38,907 nt of DNA from Butyrivibrio sp. (lineage in GTDB: Bacteria > Bacillota_A > Clostridia > Lachnospirales > Lachnospiraceae): positions 1 through 38,907 of the forward strand of contig JAILOW010000094.1 in the NCBI GenBank assembly GCA_024690635.1, written 5' to 3'. This document shows positions 6,732 to 17,026 of the stretch, piece by piece. The notes under the pieces are model-generated. The model was not told where the DNA came from. It made no database searches and worked only from the letters and a program-made list of their open reading frames with translations. Positions within the stretch are counted from its first letter, which is position 1. Every line of letters starts with the position of its first letter. The translations under genes and the position numbers were made by a program.

Positions 6732-7754
6732 ATGATAAGTGAACAGCTTGAAAAGATTAGGGAAGAGGCTCTGAAACAGATAGCTGAGACCGATGCCCTG
6801 GACAGACTCAATGAGATCAGAGTAAACGTCCTTGGAAAAAAAGGTGAGCTCACAAGCATTCTTAAGAGTATGAAGGATGTTGCTCCCGAGGACAGGCCAA
6901 AGGTTGGACAGCTTGTTAATGAGACAAGAGAGGCCATCGAGAGTGTTTTTGAAGAGACAAAGAACAGACTTGAATCTGCGGCAAGAGATGCAAAGCTCAG
7001 ATCCGAGGTTATCGATGTTACGCTTCCTGCAAAGAAAAACAAGGTAGGACACAAACATCCCAACACCATAGCTCTTGAAGAGATGGAGAGAATCTTTACA
7101 GGCATGGGCTATGAGGTTGTTGAAGGTCCCGAGGTTGAAAAGGACTACTACAACTTTGAGGCCCTCAATATTCCTGCAGATCACCCTGCAAAGGACGAGC
7201 AGGACACTTTCTATATAAACGGTGATCTTTTATTAAGAACACAGACTTCCTCAACACAGGTTCATGAGATGGAAAAGGGAAGGATCCCCATCAAGATGAT
7301 CGCACCCGGAAGAGTATTCCGTGCGGACGAGGTTGATGCCACACATTCACCTTCCTTCCATCAGGTTGAGGGACTTGTAATAGACAAGGATATTACCTTT
7401 GCTGATCTTAAGGGAACACTTACAGAGTTCTCCAGACAGCTCTTTGGTCCCGAGACAAAGACCAAATTCAGACCTCATCACTTCCCTTTCACAGAGCCCA
7501 GTGCGGAAATGGATGTGAGCTGCTTTAAGTGCGGAGGAAAGGGCTGCAGATTCTGTAAGGGCGAAGGCTGGATCGAGATCCTTGGCTGCGGAATGGTTCA
7601 CCCTCATGTTCTTGAGATGAGCGGTATCGATCCCAACGAGTACACCGGATTTGCTTTTGGTGTAGGTCTTGAGAGAATCGCACTTCTTAAGTATGAGATC
7701 GACGATATGCGTCTTCTCTACGAAAACGACATCAGATTTTTGAATCAGTTCTAA
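6732..7754 (+). CDS. pheS: Phenylalanine-tRNA ligase alpha subunit
   Basis: The 340-residue protein is the catalytic alpha subunit of the alpha2-beta2 synthetase that charges tRNA-Phe. The N-terminal coiled-coil region (about 1-90) contacts tRNA. The class II catalytic core follows, with motif 2 in GRVFRADEVDATHSPSFHQ, the Phe-binding region LLRTQTSSTQ, and motif 3 in GFAFGVGLERIAL near the end. A Cys-rich loop (SCFKCGGKGCRFC) before EILGCGMVHP is common in Firmicute PheS. It closes with YENDIRFLNQF, the usual C-terminus. GGAGAAAAG before ATG 6732 is a good ribosome site. It is the first gene of pheS-pheT and sits behind the T-box. Confidence 0.98.
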   Translation: MISEQLEKIREEALKQIAETDALDRLNEIRVNVLGKKGELTSILKSMKDVAPEDRPKVGQLVNETREAIESVFEETKNRLESAARDAKLRSEVIDVTLPAKKNKVGHKHPNTIALEEMERIFTGMGYEVVEGPEVEKDYYNFEALNIPADHPAKDEQDTFYINGDLLLRTQTSSTQVHEMEKGRIPIKMIAPGRVFRADEVDATHSPSFHQVEGLVIDKDITFADLKGTLTEFSRQLFGPETKTKFRPHHFPFTEPSAEMDVSCFKCGGKGCRFCKGEGWIEILGCGMVHPHVLEMSGIDPNEYTGFAFGVGLERIALLKYEIDDMRLLYENDIRFLNQF

Positions 7755-7784
7755 TTAAACAAGGATTCCAAAAGGAGAAAAACG

Positions 7785-10208
7785 ATGAATTCATCTAAAT
7801 CATGGATAAAAGCCTATGTTCCGGAATTAAGCTGCACAGATCAGGAGTTCTTTGACGCAATGACGCTCTCCGGAACAAAGAGCGAAACATATACAAAACT
7901 TGACAAGAACCTGGACAAGATCGTTGTGGGACAGATAAAAGAGATAGCTCCTCATCCCGATGCAGACAAACTGGTTATCTGCCAGGTTGATATCGGATCC
8001 GAGACGATCCAGATCGTTACAGGTGCAAATAACATGAAGGAAGGCGACAAGGTTCCTGTTGTTCTTGACGGAGGAAGAGTTGCCGGAGGTCATGACGGAA
8101 GTCCCCTTCCTGAGGACGGAATAAAGATCAAGGCAGGCAAGCTTCGTGGAGTTCCCAGCCAGGGAATGATGTGCTCCATCGAAGAGCTTGGATCAACAAG
8201 AGAGTTCTATCCCGATGCTCCCGAGGATGGTCTTTACATCCTTCCCGAGGATACTGAGGTCGGAGCCGATGCGGTAGAGGTACTGGGACTTCACGATACT
8301 GTATTCGAATTTGAAGTAACATCCAACAGAGTAGACTGCTACAGCGTTCTTGGTATTGCAAGAGAGGCTGCCGCTACCTACAGGCTTGACTTCAAGCCCC
8401 CTGTTGTAGAGGTAAAAGAGGACGGCGAAGGCAAGGCCTCCGATTACATCAGTGTTGAGATCAAAGATACAGATCTTTGCACCAACTACTGCGCAAGAGT
8501 TGCTACAGATATCAAGATCGCTCCTTCACCCAAGTGGCTTCAGAGAAGGCTTTCAAGTTGTGGCATCAGACCCATCAACAACCTGGTTGATATTACCAAC
8601 TACGTAATGATGGAGTACGGCCAGCCTATGCATGCTTACGATCTTTCCACCATTGCAGGTAACAAGATCGTAGTAAAAAGAGCTGTTGACGGAGAGACCT
8701 TCGTTACTCTCGACGGACAGGAAAGAAAGCTTGACAGCGAAGTCCTTATGATCTGTGACGGTGAGAAGGAAGTTGGAATCGCCGGAATCATGGGCGGTGA
8801 AAACTCCATGATCACAGATGATGTAAAGACAGTTCTTTTCGAGGCTGCTACCTTTAACGGCCCCAATATCAGAAAGAGTGCAAAGAGAGTAGGTCTTCGT
8901 ACCGATGCATCAGGATTCTTTGAAAAAGGTCTTGATCCCGCCAATGCTCTTGATGCCATCAACAGAGCATGCCAGCTTATCAACGAGCTTGGCTGCGGTA
9001 AGGTTGTTCCCGGCGTTGTTCAGGAAGGCCTTCCCATTAAGCCTTTAAAGAGGATCCCTCTTGAGGCTGACAGGATCAACAAGCTCCTTGGTACAGATAT
9101 TTCCAAGGATGAGATGATCGCAATATTAAATAGAGAGCAGGTTAATTATGATGCTGCAACTGATGAAGTTATCATTCCTTCCTTCAGACAGGATCTTAAT
9201 CAGATGTGCGATATAGCTGAGGAAGTTGCAAGATTCTCAGGATACGACAAGATCCCTACAACACTTCCCAGAAACAGCGCAACAACAGGCGGCATCACCT
9301 TCAAGATGACCGTTGAAAAGAAGGCAAGAGAAGTTGCCCAGTTCTGCGGATTTTCACAGGGCTATACCTATTCATTTGAGAGCCCCAAGGTATTTGACAA
9401 GCTTCTTTTTCCTGCGGATGCTCCCGAGAGAAACGCCATCAGGATCTCTAACCCTCTTGGTGAGGACTTCTCTATCATGAGAACAATTCCTTTAAACGGA
9501 ATGATGCTCAGCCTTGCAACCAACTACAACAGAAGAAACAAAGACGTTCGTCTTTATGAGATGGGTAACATTTATGTTCCCAAGAGTCTTCCTCTTACAG
9601 AACTTCCCGATGAGAGAATGCAGTTTACTCTCGGATTCTACGGAGAGGGCGACTTCTACACCATGAAGGGTGTTGTTGAGGAGTTCCTTGACAGTGTCGG
9701 CATGATGGACAAGATCTCCTACGATCCCAATGCAGGAAAGAGCTTCCTTCACCCCGGCAGACAGGCACTTATCCTTCACGGAGACGCCGTTGTGGGATAC
9801 CTTGGAGAGGTACATCCTGCGGTTTGCGATAATTACGATATCGACACCAGAGTATATGTGGCTGTTATCGATATGCCTGTGGTTGTTGAGAATGCAAGCT
9901 TTGACATTACCTACAAGGGAATTGCCAAGTTCCCTGCAGTTACAAGAGATATCAGTATGGTAGTACCCAAGGAGGTTCTTGCAGGCGATATCGAAAAGAT
10001 GATCGGTCAGCGCGGCGGCAAAAAGCTTGAGAGCCTTGAACTCTTTGATATCTATGAGGGATCACAGATCAAAGAAGGCTTTAAGTCAATGGCTTATTCT
10101 CTTGTATTCAGGGACAAGGAAAAGACCCTTGAAGAGGAAGAGATAAATGCAGCAATGAAAAAGATCCTTAACGGACTTGAGTCCTTGGGAATTGAGCTTC
10201 GTTCATAA
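7785..10208 (+). CDS. pheT: Phenylalanine-tRNA ligase beta subunit
   Basis: The 807-residue protein has full bacterial PheT length and domain order. An EMAP-like tRNA-binding fold (about 40-155) includes GQIKEIAPHPDADKL and SQGMMCS. The B3/B4 editing domain (about 210-390) follows, and then the B5 domain (about 405-480). A catalytic-like core (about 490-690) has NPLGEDFSIMRT and a C-terminal FDX-ACB anticodon-binding domain (about 712-807) has KFPAVTRDISMVV. It hydrolyses mischarged Tyr-tRNA-Phe and binds tRNA. The gap to pheS is 30 bases, with an AAAGGAG ribosome site. Expression should follow the T-box upstream of pheS. Confidence 0.98.
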   Translation: MNSSKSWIKAYVPELSCTDQEFFDAMTLSGTKSETYTKLDKNLDKIVVGQIKEIAPHPDADKLVICQVDIGSETIQIVTGANNMKEGDKVPVVLDGGRVAGGHDGSPLPEDGIKIKAGKLRGVPSQGMMCSIEELGSTREFYPDAPEDGLYILPEDTEVGADAVEVLGLHDTVFEFEVTSNRVDCYSVLGIAREAAATYRLDFKPPVVEVKEDGEGKASDYISVEIKDTDLCTNYCARVATDIKIAPSPKWLQRRLSSCGIRPINNLVDITNYVMMEYGQPMHAYDLSTIAGNKIVVKRAVDGETFVTLDGQERKLDSEVLMICDGEKEVGIAGIMGGENSMITDDVKTVLFEAATFNGPNIRKSAKRVGLRTDASGFFEKGLDPANALDAINRACQLINELGCGKVVPGVVQEGLPIKPLKRIPLEADRINKLLGTDISKDEMIAILNREQVNYDAATDEVIIPSFRQDLNQMCDIAEEVARFSGYDKIPTTLPRNSATTGGITFKMTVEKKAREVAQFCGFSQGYTYSFESPKVFDKLLFPADAPERNAIRISNPLGEDFSIMRTIPLNGMMLSLATNYNRRNKDVRLYEMGNIYVPKSLPLTELPDERMQFTLGFYGEGDFYTMKGVVEEFLDSVGMMDKISYDPNAGKSFLHPGRQALILHGDAVVGYLGEVHPAVCDNYDIDTRVYVAVIDMPVVVENASFDITYKGIAKFPAVTRDISMVVPKEVLAGDIEKMIGQRGGKKLESLELFDIYEGSQIKEGFKSMAYSLVFRDKEKTLEEEEINAAMKKILNGLESLGIELRS

Positions 10209-10229
10209 GAAGCTCGGACAGGAGAAGAA

Positions 10230-11735
10230 ATGAACAGAAAAAACGTTTGGACTACATACAATCAGACACAGCTTAAGGCTGTAGATAAATTTGCCGAGGA
10301 TTACAAGGCTTTCCTTGATAATTCCAAGACAGAGCGTGAAGCCATCGATACTATTGTCAACGAGATCGAGGCTGCAGGCTACAGAGAGCTTTCCACACTT
10401 ATCGGCGGAAAAAAGAAGCTTGCCAAGGGAGATAAGGTTTATTCAGTCTGGATGAACAAGACAATTGTTATGTTCCAACTTGGAAGCGATCCTATCGAGG
10501 CAGGACTTAACATTCTCGGAGCACATATCGACTCTCCCAGAATGGATGTAAAGCAGAACCCTCTTTATGAGGACAACGGCATTGCTTATCTTGATACCCA
10601 TTACTACGGCGGTATCAAAAAGTATCAGTATGTGACCATCCCTCTTGCCATCCACGGCGTAGTTGTTAAAAAGGACGGCACCACAGTACAGCTTAATGTA
10701 GGTGAGGATGAGGATGATCCTGTATTCTTCATCTCGGATCTTTTGATCCACCTTTCTCAGGAACAGCTTGGCAAGAAGGCTTCAAATGTTATTGAAGGTG
10801 AGGCTCTTGACCTTATCGTTGGTAACAGACCTTTTGTCATCGACAACAAGCCTGAGAAGGCTGAAAAAGCCCAGAAGGCAAACAGCAAGTTAAGCGCCGG
10901 CGAAAAGTACGCTATGGAATATGAAAAGGCTGAAAAGGCTGAGAGCGGAAAAGTTTCAGGTGCTGTTAAGAGAGGCATTCTTGCTATCCTTAATGACCTT
11001 TACGGCATTGAAGAAGAGGATTTCATCTCAGCGGAGCTTGAGATCGTTCCTGCAGGAAAGAGCAGAGATGCAGGCTTTGACAGATCCATGATCCTTGGAT
11101 ACGGACATGATGACAGGGTTTGTGCATATCCTTCCATGAGAGCTCTTCTGGAGGCAGGAAACCTTAAGAGAACAGGCTGCTGCATCCTAGTTGACAAGGA
11201 GGAGATCGGAAGCGTAGGTGCTACCGGAATGCAGAGCAGATTCTTTGAAAACACTGTTGCTGAGCTTATGAACCTTACAAAAGAAGGATACAACGATCTT
11301 GCACTCAGAAGATGTCTTGCAAATTCCTGCATGCTTTCATCTGATGTAAGTGCAGGCTTTGATCCCACATACGCTTCAAGCTTTGAGAAAAAGAACGCAG
11401 CATTCCTCGGAGGCGGTCTTGTATTTAACAAGTTTACCGGCGCAAGAGGAAAGAGCGGATCCAACGATGCAAATGCCGAGTATATCGCAGAGATCAGACG
11501 TGCCTTTGACAAGGAAGGCATCGTATATCAGACTGCTGAGCTTGGCAAGGTAGATCTTGGCGGCGGCGGAACAATTGCCTACATTCTGGCTCTTTACGGA
11601 ATGAACGTAATTGACAGCGGCGTTGCTGTTCTTAATATGCATGCACCTTGGGAAGCCATCAGTAAGGCTGATCTCTTTGAGGCAAAGAGAGGCTATGTTG
11701 CTTTCCTTAAAGAAATTGATTTCAGAAACGAGTGA
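10230..11735 (+). CDS. M18 family zinc aminopeptidase
   Basis: The 501-residue protein is a cytoplasmic two-zinc aminopeptidase of the M18 (aspartyl/aminopeptidase I) family. Metal and catalytic motifs appear in order: [10 protein letters not shown] (His, Asp), [13 protein letters not shown] (bridging Asp), [13 protein letters not shown] (catalytic and metal Glu pair) and NMHAPWE (final His). A Lys/Ala/Glu-rich stretch at about residues 205-245 ([11 protein letters not shown] and [11 protein letters not shown]) looks like a flexible insertion in the interdigitating domain. These enzymes form large dodecamers that trim peptides from their N-termini. It follows pheT by 21 bases and is probably co-transcribed; the link to pheST looks positional only. 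Confidence 0.93.
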   Translation: MNRKNVWTTYNQTQLKAVDKFAEDYKAFLDNSKTEREAIDTIVNEIEAAGYRELSTLIGGKKKLAKGDKVYSVWMNKTIVMFQLGSDPIEAGLNILGAHIDSPRMDVKQNPLYEDNGIAYLDTHYYGGIKKYQYVTIPLAIHGVVVKKDGTTVQLNVGEDEDDPVFFISDLLIHLSQEQLGKKASNVIEGEALDLIVGNRPFVIDNKPEKAEKAQKANSKLSAGEKYAMEYEKAEKAESGKVSGAVKRGILAILNDLYGIEEEDFISAELEIVPAGKSRDAGFDRSMILGYGHDDRVCAYPSMRALLEAGNLKRTGCCILVDKEEIGSVGATGMQSRFFENTVAELMNLTKEGYNDLALRRCLANSCMLSSDVSAGFDPTYASSFEKKNAAFLGGGLVFNKFTGARGKSGSNDANAEYIAEIRRAFDKEGIVYQTAELGKVDLGGGGTIAYILALYGMNVIDSGVAVLNMHAPWEAISKADLFEAKRGYVAFLKEIDFRNE

Positions 11736-11740
11736 TTTAT

Positions 11741-12802
11741 ATGAGTAGTGAAGAAATGCTTGGGCTTTCCACGGCGGATTATTACTTTGATCTGCCCCAG
11801 GAGCTTATAGCCCAGGACCCTCTTGAGAGGAGGGATGAGTGCCGTCTTTTGGTGGTGGACAAAAACACCGGAGAGACAGAGCACCATGTATTTAGCGATA
11901 TCATTGACTACCTTGAGCCCGGGGACTGCCTTGTACTTAATAATACCAAGGTTATCCCTGCAAGGCTTCTTGGCGTAAAAAAGGATACAGGAGCAGCTGT
12001 CGAGATACTTCTTTTGAAAAGAAAAGACAAGGACGTATGGGAGACACTGGTAAAACCCGGAAAGAAGCTACGTCCCGGTGCTGAGGTTACCTTTGGGAAC
12101 GGCATATTAAACGCCACCATCCTTGATATTGTGGAAGACGGAAACAGACTTGTGAGATTTGAATACGAGGGTATCTGGGAAGAGGTTCTTGACCGTCTCG
12201 GAGAGATGCCCCTTCCTCCCTACATCACTCACAAGCTACAGAACAAGGACATGTACCAGACCGTATATGCCAAATATGAAGGCTCTGCGGCGGCTCCCAC
12301 AGCGGGACTTCATTTTACCAATGAGCTCCTTGAAAAGATACAGAAAAAAGGCGTTGATCTTGCATTTGTAACTCTTCATGTGGGACTTGGAACCTTCAGA
12401 CCTGTAAAGGTTACCAACGTAAAAGAGCATCATATGCATTCTGAGTGGTATCAGGTAACTCAGGAGGCAGCAGACAAGATAAACAAGGCAAAAGAGTCGG
12501 GAAAAAGGGTTATATGCGTAGGTACCACCAGCTGCAGGACCATAGAGTCAGCAGCCGATGAAAACGGAAGGCTTACGGAGTGTAGCGCAGATACTTCGAT
12601 CTTTATCTACCCCGGATACAGATTCAAGGTAACTGACTGTCTTATCACCAATTTCCACCTTCCCGAGTCCACTCTCGTGATGCTGGTTTCAGCTCTGGCA
12701 GGCAGAGAAAATGTCCTTTCCGCCTATGAGGAAGCCATCAGGGAAAAATACAGATTCTTCTCTTTCGGAGATGCCTGTTATTTTACAAATAAGCTTCATT
12801 AA
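11741..12802 (+). CDS. queA: S-adenosylmethionine:tRNA ribosyltransferase-isomerase
   Basis: The 353-residue enzyme transfers and isomerises the ribosyl part of SAM onto 7-aminomethyl-7-deazaguanine in tRNA, making epoxyqueuosine. Family motifs are [19 protein letters not shown] at the start, [64 protein letters not shown] and [13 protein letters not shown]. The length is normal. ATG 11741 begins 5 bases after the aminopeptidase stop. A GTG at 11732 overlaps that stop, and ATG 11756 is a further option, since neither start has a strong ribosome site. Translation may be coupled to the upstream gene. No tgt or other queuosine gene is in the window. Confidence 0.95.
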   Translation: MSSEEMLGLSTADYYFDLPQELIAQDPLERRDECRLLVVDKNTGETEHHVFSDIIDYLEPGDCLVLNNTKVIPARLLGVKKDTGAAVEILLLKRKDKDVWETLVKPGKKLRPGAEVTFGNGILNATILDIVEDGNRLVRFEYEGIWEEVLDRLGEMPLPPYITHKLQNKDMYQTVYAKYEGSAAAPTAGLHFTNELLEKIQKKGVDLAFVTLHVGLGTFRPVKVTNVKEHHMHSEWYQVTQEAADKINKAKESGKRVICVGTTSCRTIESAADENGRLTECSADTSIFIYPGYRFKVTDCLITNFHLPESTLVMLVSALAGRENVLSAYEEAIREKYRFFSFGDACYFTNKLH

Positions 12803-12851
12803 GTTATTATTGTTATGGAGAGATGTTTGTTTTCTGAAACGGGGGTAAATT

Positions 12852-13202
12852 ATGGAAGACAGAAGAAAACGCAAAAGACTTGAACTTTCCGGAGAAATTC
12901 TCCTCAAACAGCTTGGAGGAGGCGAGGCAGCAGAGTCTGCTCAGATCGAGATCACCGATTGCTCCAGCAACGGTATCGGATTTACTGCGGATGTTCAGCT
13001 TACCATCGGCAATAATTATGAGGCAAACCTGACTTTGTGGACAAAAGAAGTGCTTCATGTATTTATCCAGATCGTCAGAGCAACCAAGGAAAATGATGTT
13101 TTCCGTTACGGCGGCATCTTTATCGGAATGCCTGATGCAGACAAGATGAGGATAGATGTCTACGAGACCGTGGAAGATACTTTACACAGTCAGGAAGGCT
13201 GA
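12852..13202 (+). CDS. PilZ domain protein (c-di-GMP receptor type)
   Basis: The 116-residue protein consists of a single PilZ domain. The arginine-rich RRKRKR near residues 4-9 fits the RxxxR c-di-GMP loop, and DCSSNGIGF (about residues 37-45) fits the (D/N)xSxxG motif, so both ligand signatures are present. It should bind c-di-GMP in the cytoplasm and act as a small adaptor. GGGGG (12841-12845) is a well-spaced ribosome site. It lies 49 bases after queA and 76 bases before UDP-glucose dehydrogenase. A role in controlling envelope or exopolysaccharide output is plausible from that neighbour, but it is not shown. Confidence 0.88.
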   Translation: MEDRRKRKRLELSGEILLKQLGGGEAAESAQIEITDCSSNGIGFTADVQLTIGNNYEANLTLWTKEVLHVFIQIVRATKENDVFRYGGIFIGMPDADKMRIDVYETVEDTLHSQEG

Positions 13203-13229
13203 TATACTGTATTTTATAAAATGACATTC

Positions 13230-13260
13230 AAGTGGACAGTAAGATCCTTATTGTCCACTT
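13230..13260 (+). repeat. Long hairpin between the PilZ gene and ugd
   Basis: AAGTGGACA (13230-13238) pairs with TGTCCACTT (13252-13260). The inner TAAG (13240-13243) and CTTA (13247-13250) extend the stem around an ATC loop, with one G-T pair between. It is followed by ATTTATT rather than a solid T run, and lies just upstream of the ugd ribosome site. It may be a weak terminator, an mRNA-stability hairpin or a protein-binding dyad. Confidence 0.7.
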
Positions 13261-13278
13261 ATTTATTGAGGTGAAACA

Positions 13279-14463
13279 ATGAAGATAGCAGTAGTGGGAA
13301 CAGGATATGTGGGACTTTCCAATTCGGTTCTTTTGTCACAGTACAATGATGTGACGGCTGTTGATGTGATCCCTGAAAAGGTAGATATGGTCAATAGCAG
13401 AAAGTCTCCCATAGTGGATAAAGAGATAGAGGAGTACCTTAAAAAGGACTCTCTGAGGTTAAGAGCAACTTTAAATGCCTCCGAGGCCTATGAGGATGCG
13501 GATTTTGTTATTATCTCAACGCCCACCAATTATGATGAGAAGCTCAACTATTTTGATACTTCTTCTGTGGCAAGCGTGGTGGATCAGGTCCGCAAGGAAA
13601 ATCCCGACGCCTATATTGTGATAAAGTCCACCATCCCCGTTGGATATACAGAGGAGCTTTGTGAAGCCTACCATACGGATCACATCATGTTTTCTCCCGA
13701 GTTTTTAAGGGAGGGGCATGCTCTTTATGACAATCTGTATCCTTCCCGTATCATCGTGGGTTACAACACCGACAGTGAGGAAGCGGCTGAAAAGGCACAG
13801 CTCTTTGCAGATCTGTTAAAACAGGGAGCATTAAAAGAGAAGGTTGATGTGCTCTTTATGAACCCCACAGAGGCTGAGTCCGTAAAGCTTTTCGCAAATA
13901 CCTATCTGGCACTTCGAGTATCTTTCTTTAACGAGCTTGATACCTACGCTGAGGTGAGAGGACTTAATACCAGGAATATCATCGAGGGAGTCTGTCTTGA
14001 CCCCAGAGTCGGTGATTTTTACAACAATCCGTCCTTTGGCTACGGTGGCTACTGCCTTCCCAAGGACACCAAGCAGCTTCTGGCAAACTATGACGATGTT
14101 CCAAACAACCTTATCACGGCTATTGTTGATGCCAACAGAACCCGTAAGGACTTCATTGCAGACAGGATATGGGCGCTTCATCCCAAGAAGGTTGGTGTTT
14201 ACAGACTTACCATGAAGGCAGGAAGCGACAATTACAGACAGTCTGCCATCCAGGGTGTTATGAAGAGGATCAAATCAAGGGGCATTGAATGCGTTGTCTA
14301 TGAGCCTACTTTAAAGGATGAGAGTTTCTTTAATTCAAGAGTTGAAAGAAATCTTGCAAAGTTCAAGGAGGAATGCGATTTCATCATAGCAAACCGCATT
14401 ACGCCCGAACTGCAGGATGTAGTAGATAAGGTCTACACAAGAGACCTTTTTGGAAACGAATAA
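13279..14463 (+). CDS. ugd: UDP-glucose 6-dehydrogenase family protein
   Basis: The 394-residue protein oxidises a nucleotide sugar, most likely UDP-glucose to UDP-glucuronate, in two NAD-dependent steps. The N-terminal Rossmann motif is [27 protein letters not shown] and [14 protein letters not shown] form the central dimer helix region, and [14 protein letters not shown] carries the catalytic Cys259. The C-terminal domain (about 290-394) binds the sugar nucleotide. The length is normal for the short bacterial type. GAGGTGAAAC before ATG 13279 is the ribosome site. No glycosyltransferases are adjacent. Its product would feed capsule or exopolysaccharide synthesis. The 3' end faces aroA across 20 bases. 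Confidence 0.93.
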   Translation: MKIAVVGTGYVGLSNSVLLSQYNDVTAVDVIPEKVDMVNSRKSPIVDKEIEEYLKKDSLRLRATLNASEAYEDADFVIISTPTNYDEKLNYFDTSSVASVVDQVRKENPDAYIVIKSTIPVGYTEELCEAYHTDHIMFSPEFLREGHALYDNLYPSRIIVGYNTDSEEAAEKAQLFADLLKQGALKEKVDVLFMNPTEAESVKLFANTYLALRVSFFNELDTYAEVRGLNTRNIIEGVCLDPRVGDFYNNPSFGYGGYCLPKDTKQLLANYDDVPNNLITAIVDANRTRKDFIADRIWALHPKKVGVYRLTMKAGSDNYRQSAIQGVMKRIKSRGIECVVYEPTLKDESFFNSRVERNLAKFKEECDFIIANRITPELQDVVDKVYTRDLFGNE

Positions 14464-14482
14464 GAAATATTGTAAATAATGG

Positions 14483-14501
14483 CTTACAGAAGGTCTGTAA
14501 G
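14483..14501. terminator. Weak convergent hairpin between ugd and aroA
   Basis: CTTACAGA (14483-14490) pairs with TCTGTAAG (14494-14501) around AGG, and it overlaps the last codons of aroA. Neither side has a solid T run, so any termination is probably weak in both directions. Confidence 0.4.
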
Positions 14502-15812
14502 ATCTTTGAAAAAGCTGGGATAAGAAATACCTACGCAGGCATCATCCGGGATACGGGTGGTGCCTGTTGCTGCAAGTGCGGCAACAGCAAAGCTCATGGC
14601 AAGTCTGTGATCCTGATGAGCATCAATATCGGCGCCGTGTAGGGGCTTGCCGCCGTGGATGATCATTCCGTCATCTGTGGCTTCTATGTCGCAGCCCATG
14701 GCCTTTAAATTCTCTACAACGGTATCTATTCTGTTGGACTCTTTTACCTTGAGTTCCGAAGCATCTCTTATTATGGTGTCGCAGTCTGCTGTGGCAGCCA
14801 GAACGGCCAGAACAGGCAGTTCGTCTATCATGGTGGGAATGGTCTTTCCGCCAACTTCAAAAATGTGATTTTCACCGCCGTGAAGCTCGCTGTATTTTAC
14901 GAGGATGTCCGCTCTGGGCTCTCCCTTGTCGGATTCGTTTAAAAGTGTGATATCTGCGCCCATCTGCTTTAATACCGTTAAAATTCCCGCTCTTGTTTTG
15001 TTTATGCCCACATTGTGAATAAGAAGCTCGGAACCCGGCACCATAAGAGCTGCAGCTATGAAATAGGCTGCTGAAGATATATCACCGGGAACATTGAGCT
15101 TTCTGCCGATGAGCGGCATGCCGGGATGAAGGATCGCTACAGCGCTTTCGTCTATTGCGATCTCGTTGTGAACGTCGGCGCCAAAAGAAGAGAGCATAAG
15201 CTCAGTGTGATTGCGGGAAAGAGCCGGCTCGAATACCACGGTATCACCGTCTGCGTAGAGACCTGCAAGGAGAATTGCGGATTTTACCTGAGCAGAAGCG
15301 ATGGGACTTCTGTAGTCAATGCCGTGAAGGCGCTTTCCACCGCGGATCTGTAGAGGAGCACAGTCGTTACCCCTTACGGAAGTAATATCAGCACCCATGT
15401 GGGAAAGAGGTGTCATGACTCTTTTCATGGGACGCTGCTCTATAGACATATCACCTGTTATTATTGAATCAAAGGGCTGAGCTGCCAGAATGCCTGACAT
15501 AAGCCTTGTGGTGGTGCCGCTGTTTCCGGTGTAAAGAGTGGAATCCGGAGCCTTAAGACCGTAAAGACCTCTTCCGTGTACGGTGATGGTGGGAACACCG
15601 TTGGTGGAGCTTACTGCATGCTCAATCTCAACACCAAGCTTTTTAAAGCATTCGATGGTGGAAAGGCAGTCTGCGCTCTGTAAAAAGCCCGTAACCTCGG
15701 TGGTACCCTTGGCAAGAGCTCCAAACATTATGCTGCGGTGTGATATGGATTTATCCCCGGGTACGAAAACGTCACCTTTTAAGGGTTTTGTTGCTTTTTC
15801 CAGAGTTATCAT
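14484..15812 (-). CDS. aroA: 3-phosphoshikimate 1-carboxyvinyltransferase (EPSP synthase)
   Basis: The 442-residue enzyme joins phosphoenolpyruvate to shikimate 3-phosphate in the shikimate pathway. Motifs are PGDKSISHRSIM at the N-terminus (PEP and shikimate contacts), YTGNSGTTTRLMSG (PEP loop), DELPVLAVLAA (catalytic Asp), KESNRI and HQDHRLAMSFA near the C-terminus. The length is normal. It starts 18 bases after the tyrA stop with an AGGAAAAAC ribosome site, so the two form one minus-strand operon for aromatic amino acids. The other shikimate genes are not in the window. Confidence 0.96.
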   Translation of the reverse strand: MITLEKATKPLKGDVFVPGDKSISHRSIMFGALAKGTTEVTGFLQSADCLSTIECFKKLGVEIEHAVSSTNGVPTITVHGRGLYGLKAPDSTLYTGNSGTTTRLMSGILAAQPFDSIITGDMSIEQRPMKRVMTPLSHMGADITSVRGNDCAPLQIRGGKRLHGIDYRSPIASAQVKSAILLAGLYADGDTVVFEPALSRNHTELMLSSFGADVHNEIAIDESAVAILHPGMPLIGRKLNVPGDISSAAYFIAAALMVPGSELLIHNVGINKTRAGILTVLKQMGADITLLNESDKGEPRADILVKYSELHGGENHIFEVGGKTIPTMIDELPVLAVLAATADCDTIIRDASELKVKESNRIDTVVENLKAMGCDIEATDDGMIIHGGKPLHGADIDAHQDHRLAMSFAVAALAATGTTRIPDDACVGISYPSFFKDLTDLL

Positions 15813-15830
15813 GTTTTTCCTCCGATTTGA

Positions 15831-16928
15831 TCAACGTTTGTAGATATTATATCCTTCAGATTCAAGGAGCTCGCCGGCTTTTTCTCTGCCTGCCTTGTCG
15901 TGAAGCTCTATTCTGAGGGTTCCGCGTTCGTACTCTCTGTTATGTACGATACCGATATTTTTGATGTTTATGTTATTGCTGGACAAAAGAGTGGCAACTG
16001 CAGCCAGATTACCGGGTCTGTCGTCAATCTCCACGCTGATATCAAAGACTTCTTTGATGGGACCGCTTGCTGTTTCCGTAAAGGACTCTCTGTAGCCCCG
16101 GGCAGATTCAAAAAAGTCCGTTACCTTTTGGGCATCGTGTTCATCTATGGCAATCTTTATGTCATAGAGAGAGTCTATATATTTTGTAAGCAGCTCCGAG
16201 ATGTTGCCTGAATTGGTCATGCATATCTGATTCCACATCTGGGGAGATGAGGAGGATATTCTGGTGATGTCCTTAAAACCGCCTGCGGCGATGGTCTTCA
16301 TCAGCTCGTCCTCACAGTCATTGTTTTTTACCAGATTTACAAGGGAAGCTGAGATCACGTGAGGAACGTGGCTGATGGCAGCCGTAATGTAGTCATGCAG
16401 GGCATAGGGAACCACAAGAGGTATGGCGCCTATGGCCTTTACCAGCTCAACGTAAGCCTCAAGGCGCTCAGGCTGAGTCTTTTCTGTTTTGGTGATGATA
16501 TAGTAGGCATTTTCAAGAAGGGAGGATTTGGAGTTGCCAAAGCCTATCCTCTCGGTGCCTGCCATGGGATGGCCTCCGATGAACTGATCTTCAAGACCAA
16601 GCTCTTCAACCTTTTTGTGGATGCCTGTTTTTACGCTTCCTATATCTGTAAGAGTTGTCTTTGGATCTATAAAAGGCCTCAATGTGTCGAGGTTTGTATT
16701 GTTTATTTCAACGGGAGCACAAAGAAAAATATAGTCGCATTCGGAAAAATCACGGCCTATCTCGTAGAGAGGTCTGTCGACTATGCCCTCGGAAAAAGCT
16801 CTGTCTACAGTCTCTTTGTGAGGAGTGTAGGCCATTATGTAACTGTCTTTTGAGTTTTCTCTGATAGCTTTTGCAATGGAACCGCCGATAAGACCAAGGC
16901 CTATAAAGCCGAAGGTTTTTGACTGCAT
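15831..16928 (-). CDS. tyrA: Prephenate dehydrogenase with ACT domain
   Basis: The 365-residue enzyme oxidises prephenate to 4-hydroxyphenylpyruvate for tyrosine synthesis. The N-terminal NAD-binding motif is GFIGLGLIGGSIAKAI. DIGSVKTGIH and GGHPMAGTERIG carry the catalytic His region, and a helical dimerisation domain follows (about 170-275). A C-terminal ACT domain (about 292-365, starting FDISVEIDDRPGNLAA) suggests feedback control by an aromatic amino acid, usually tyrosine. A GGGGG ribosome site precedes ATG 16928. It is the first gene of tyrA-aroA and has a good minus-strand promoter. Confidence 0.96.
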   Translation of the reverse strand: MQSKTFGFIGLGLIGGSIAKAIRENSKDSYIMAYTPHKETVDRAFSEGIVDRPLYEIGRDFSECDYIFLCAPVEINNTNLDTLRPFIDPKTTLTDIGSVKTGIHKKVEELGLEDQFIGGHPMAGTERIGFGNSKSSLLENAYYIITKTEKTQPERLEAYVELVKAIGAIPLVVPYALHDYITAAISHVPHVISASLVNLVKNNDCEDELMKTIAAGGFKDITRISSSSPQMWNQICMTNSGNISELLTKYIDSLYDIKIAIDEHDAQKVTDFFESARGYRESFTETASGPIKEVFDISVEIDDRPGNLAAVATLLSSNNINIKNIGIVHNREYERGTLRIELHDKAGREKAGELLESEGYNIYKR

Positions 16929-16963
16929 TTCTTTTCCCCCTAAAGTTCGGAATTCTGTTCTAT

Positions 16964-16992
16964 ACTATATCACTTTAATGTGTGAAAATCAA
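16964..16992 (-). promoter_or_regulatory. Promoter of tyrA-aroA
   Basis: On the minus strand, TTGATT (16992-16987) and TATAGT (16969-16964) have a 17-base spacer. It is divergent from the EF-G-like promoter about 35 bases away. Confidence 0.65.
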
Positions 16993-17026
16993 ACTTAATA
17001 TATTTGTGCAAATAGCCCTAATATAC

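Noticed and set aside
7507..7560. Cys-rich loop in PheS looks like an added zinc finger.
   Set aside because: A similar Cys-containing segment is common in bacterial PheS before the EILG motif, so it is ordinary.
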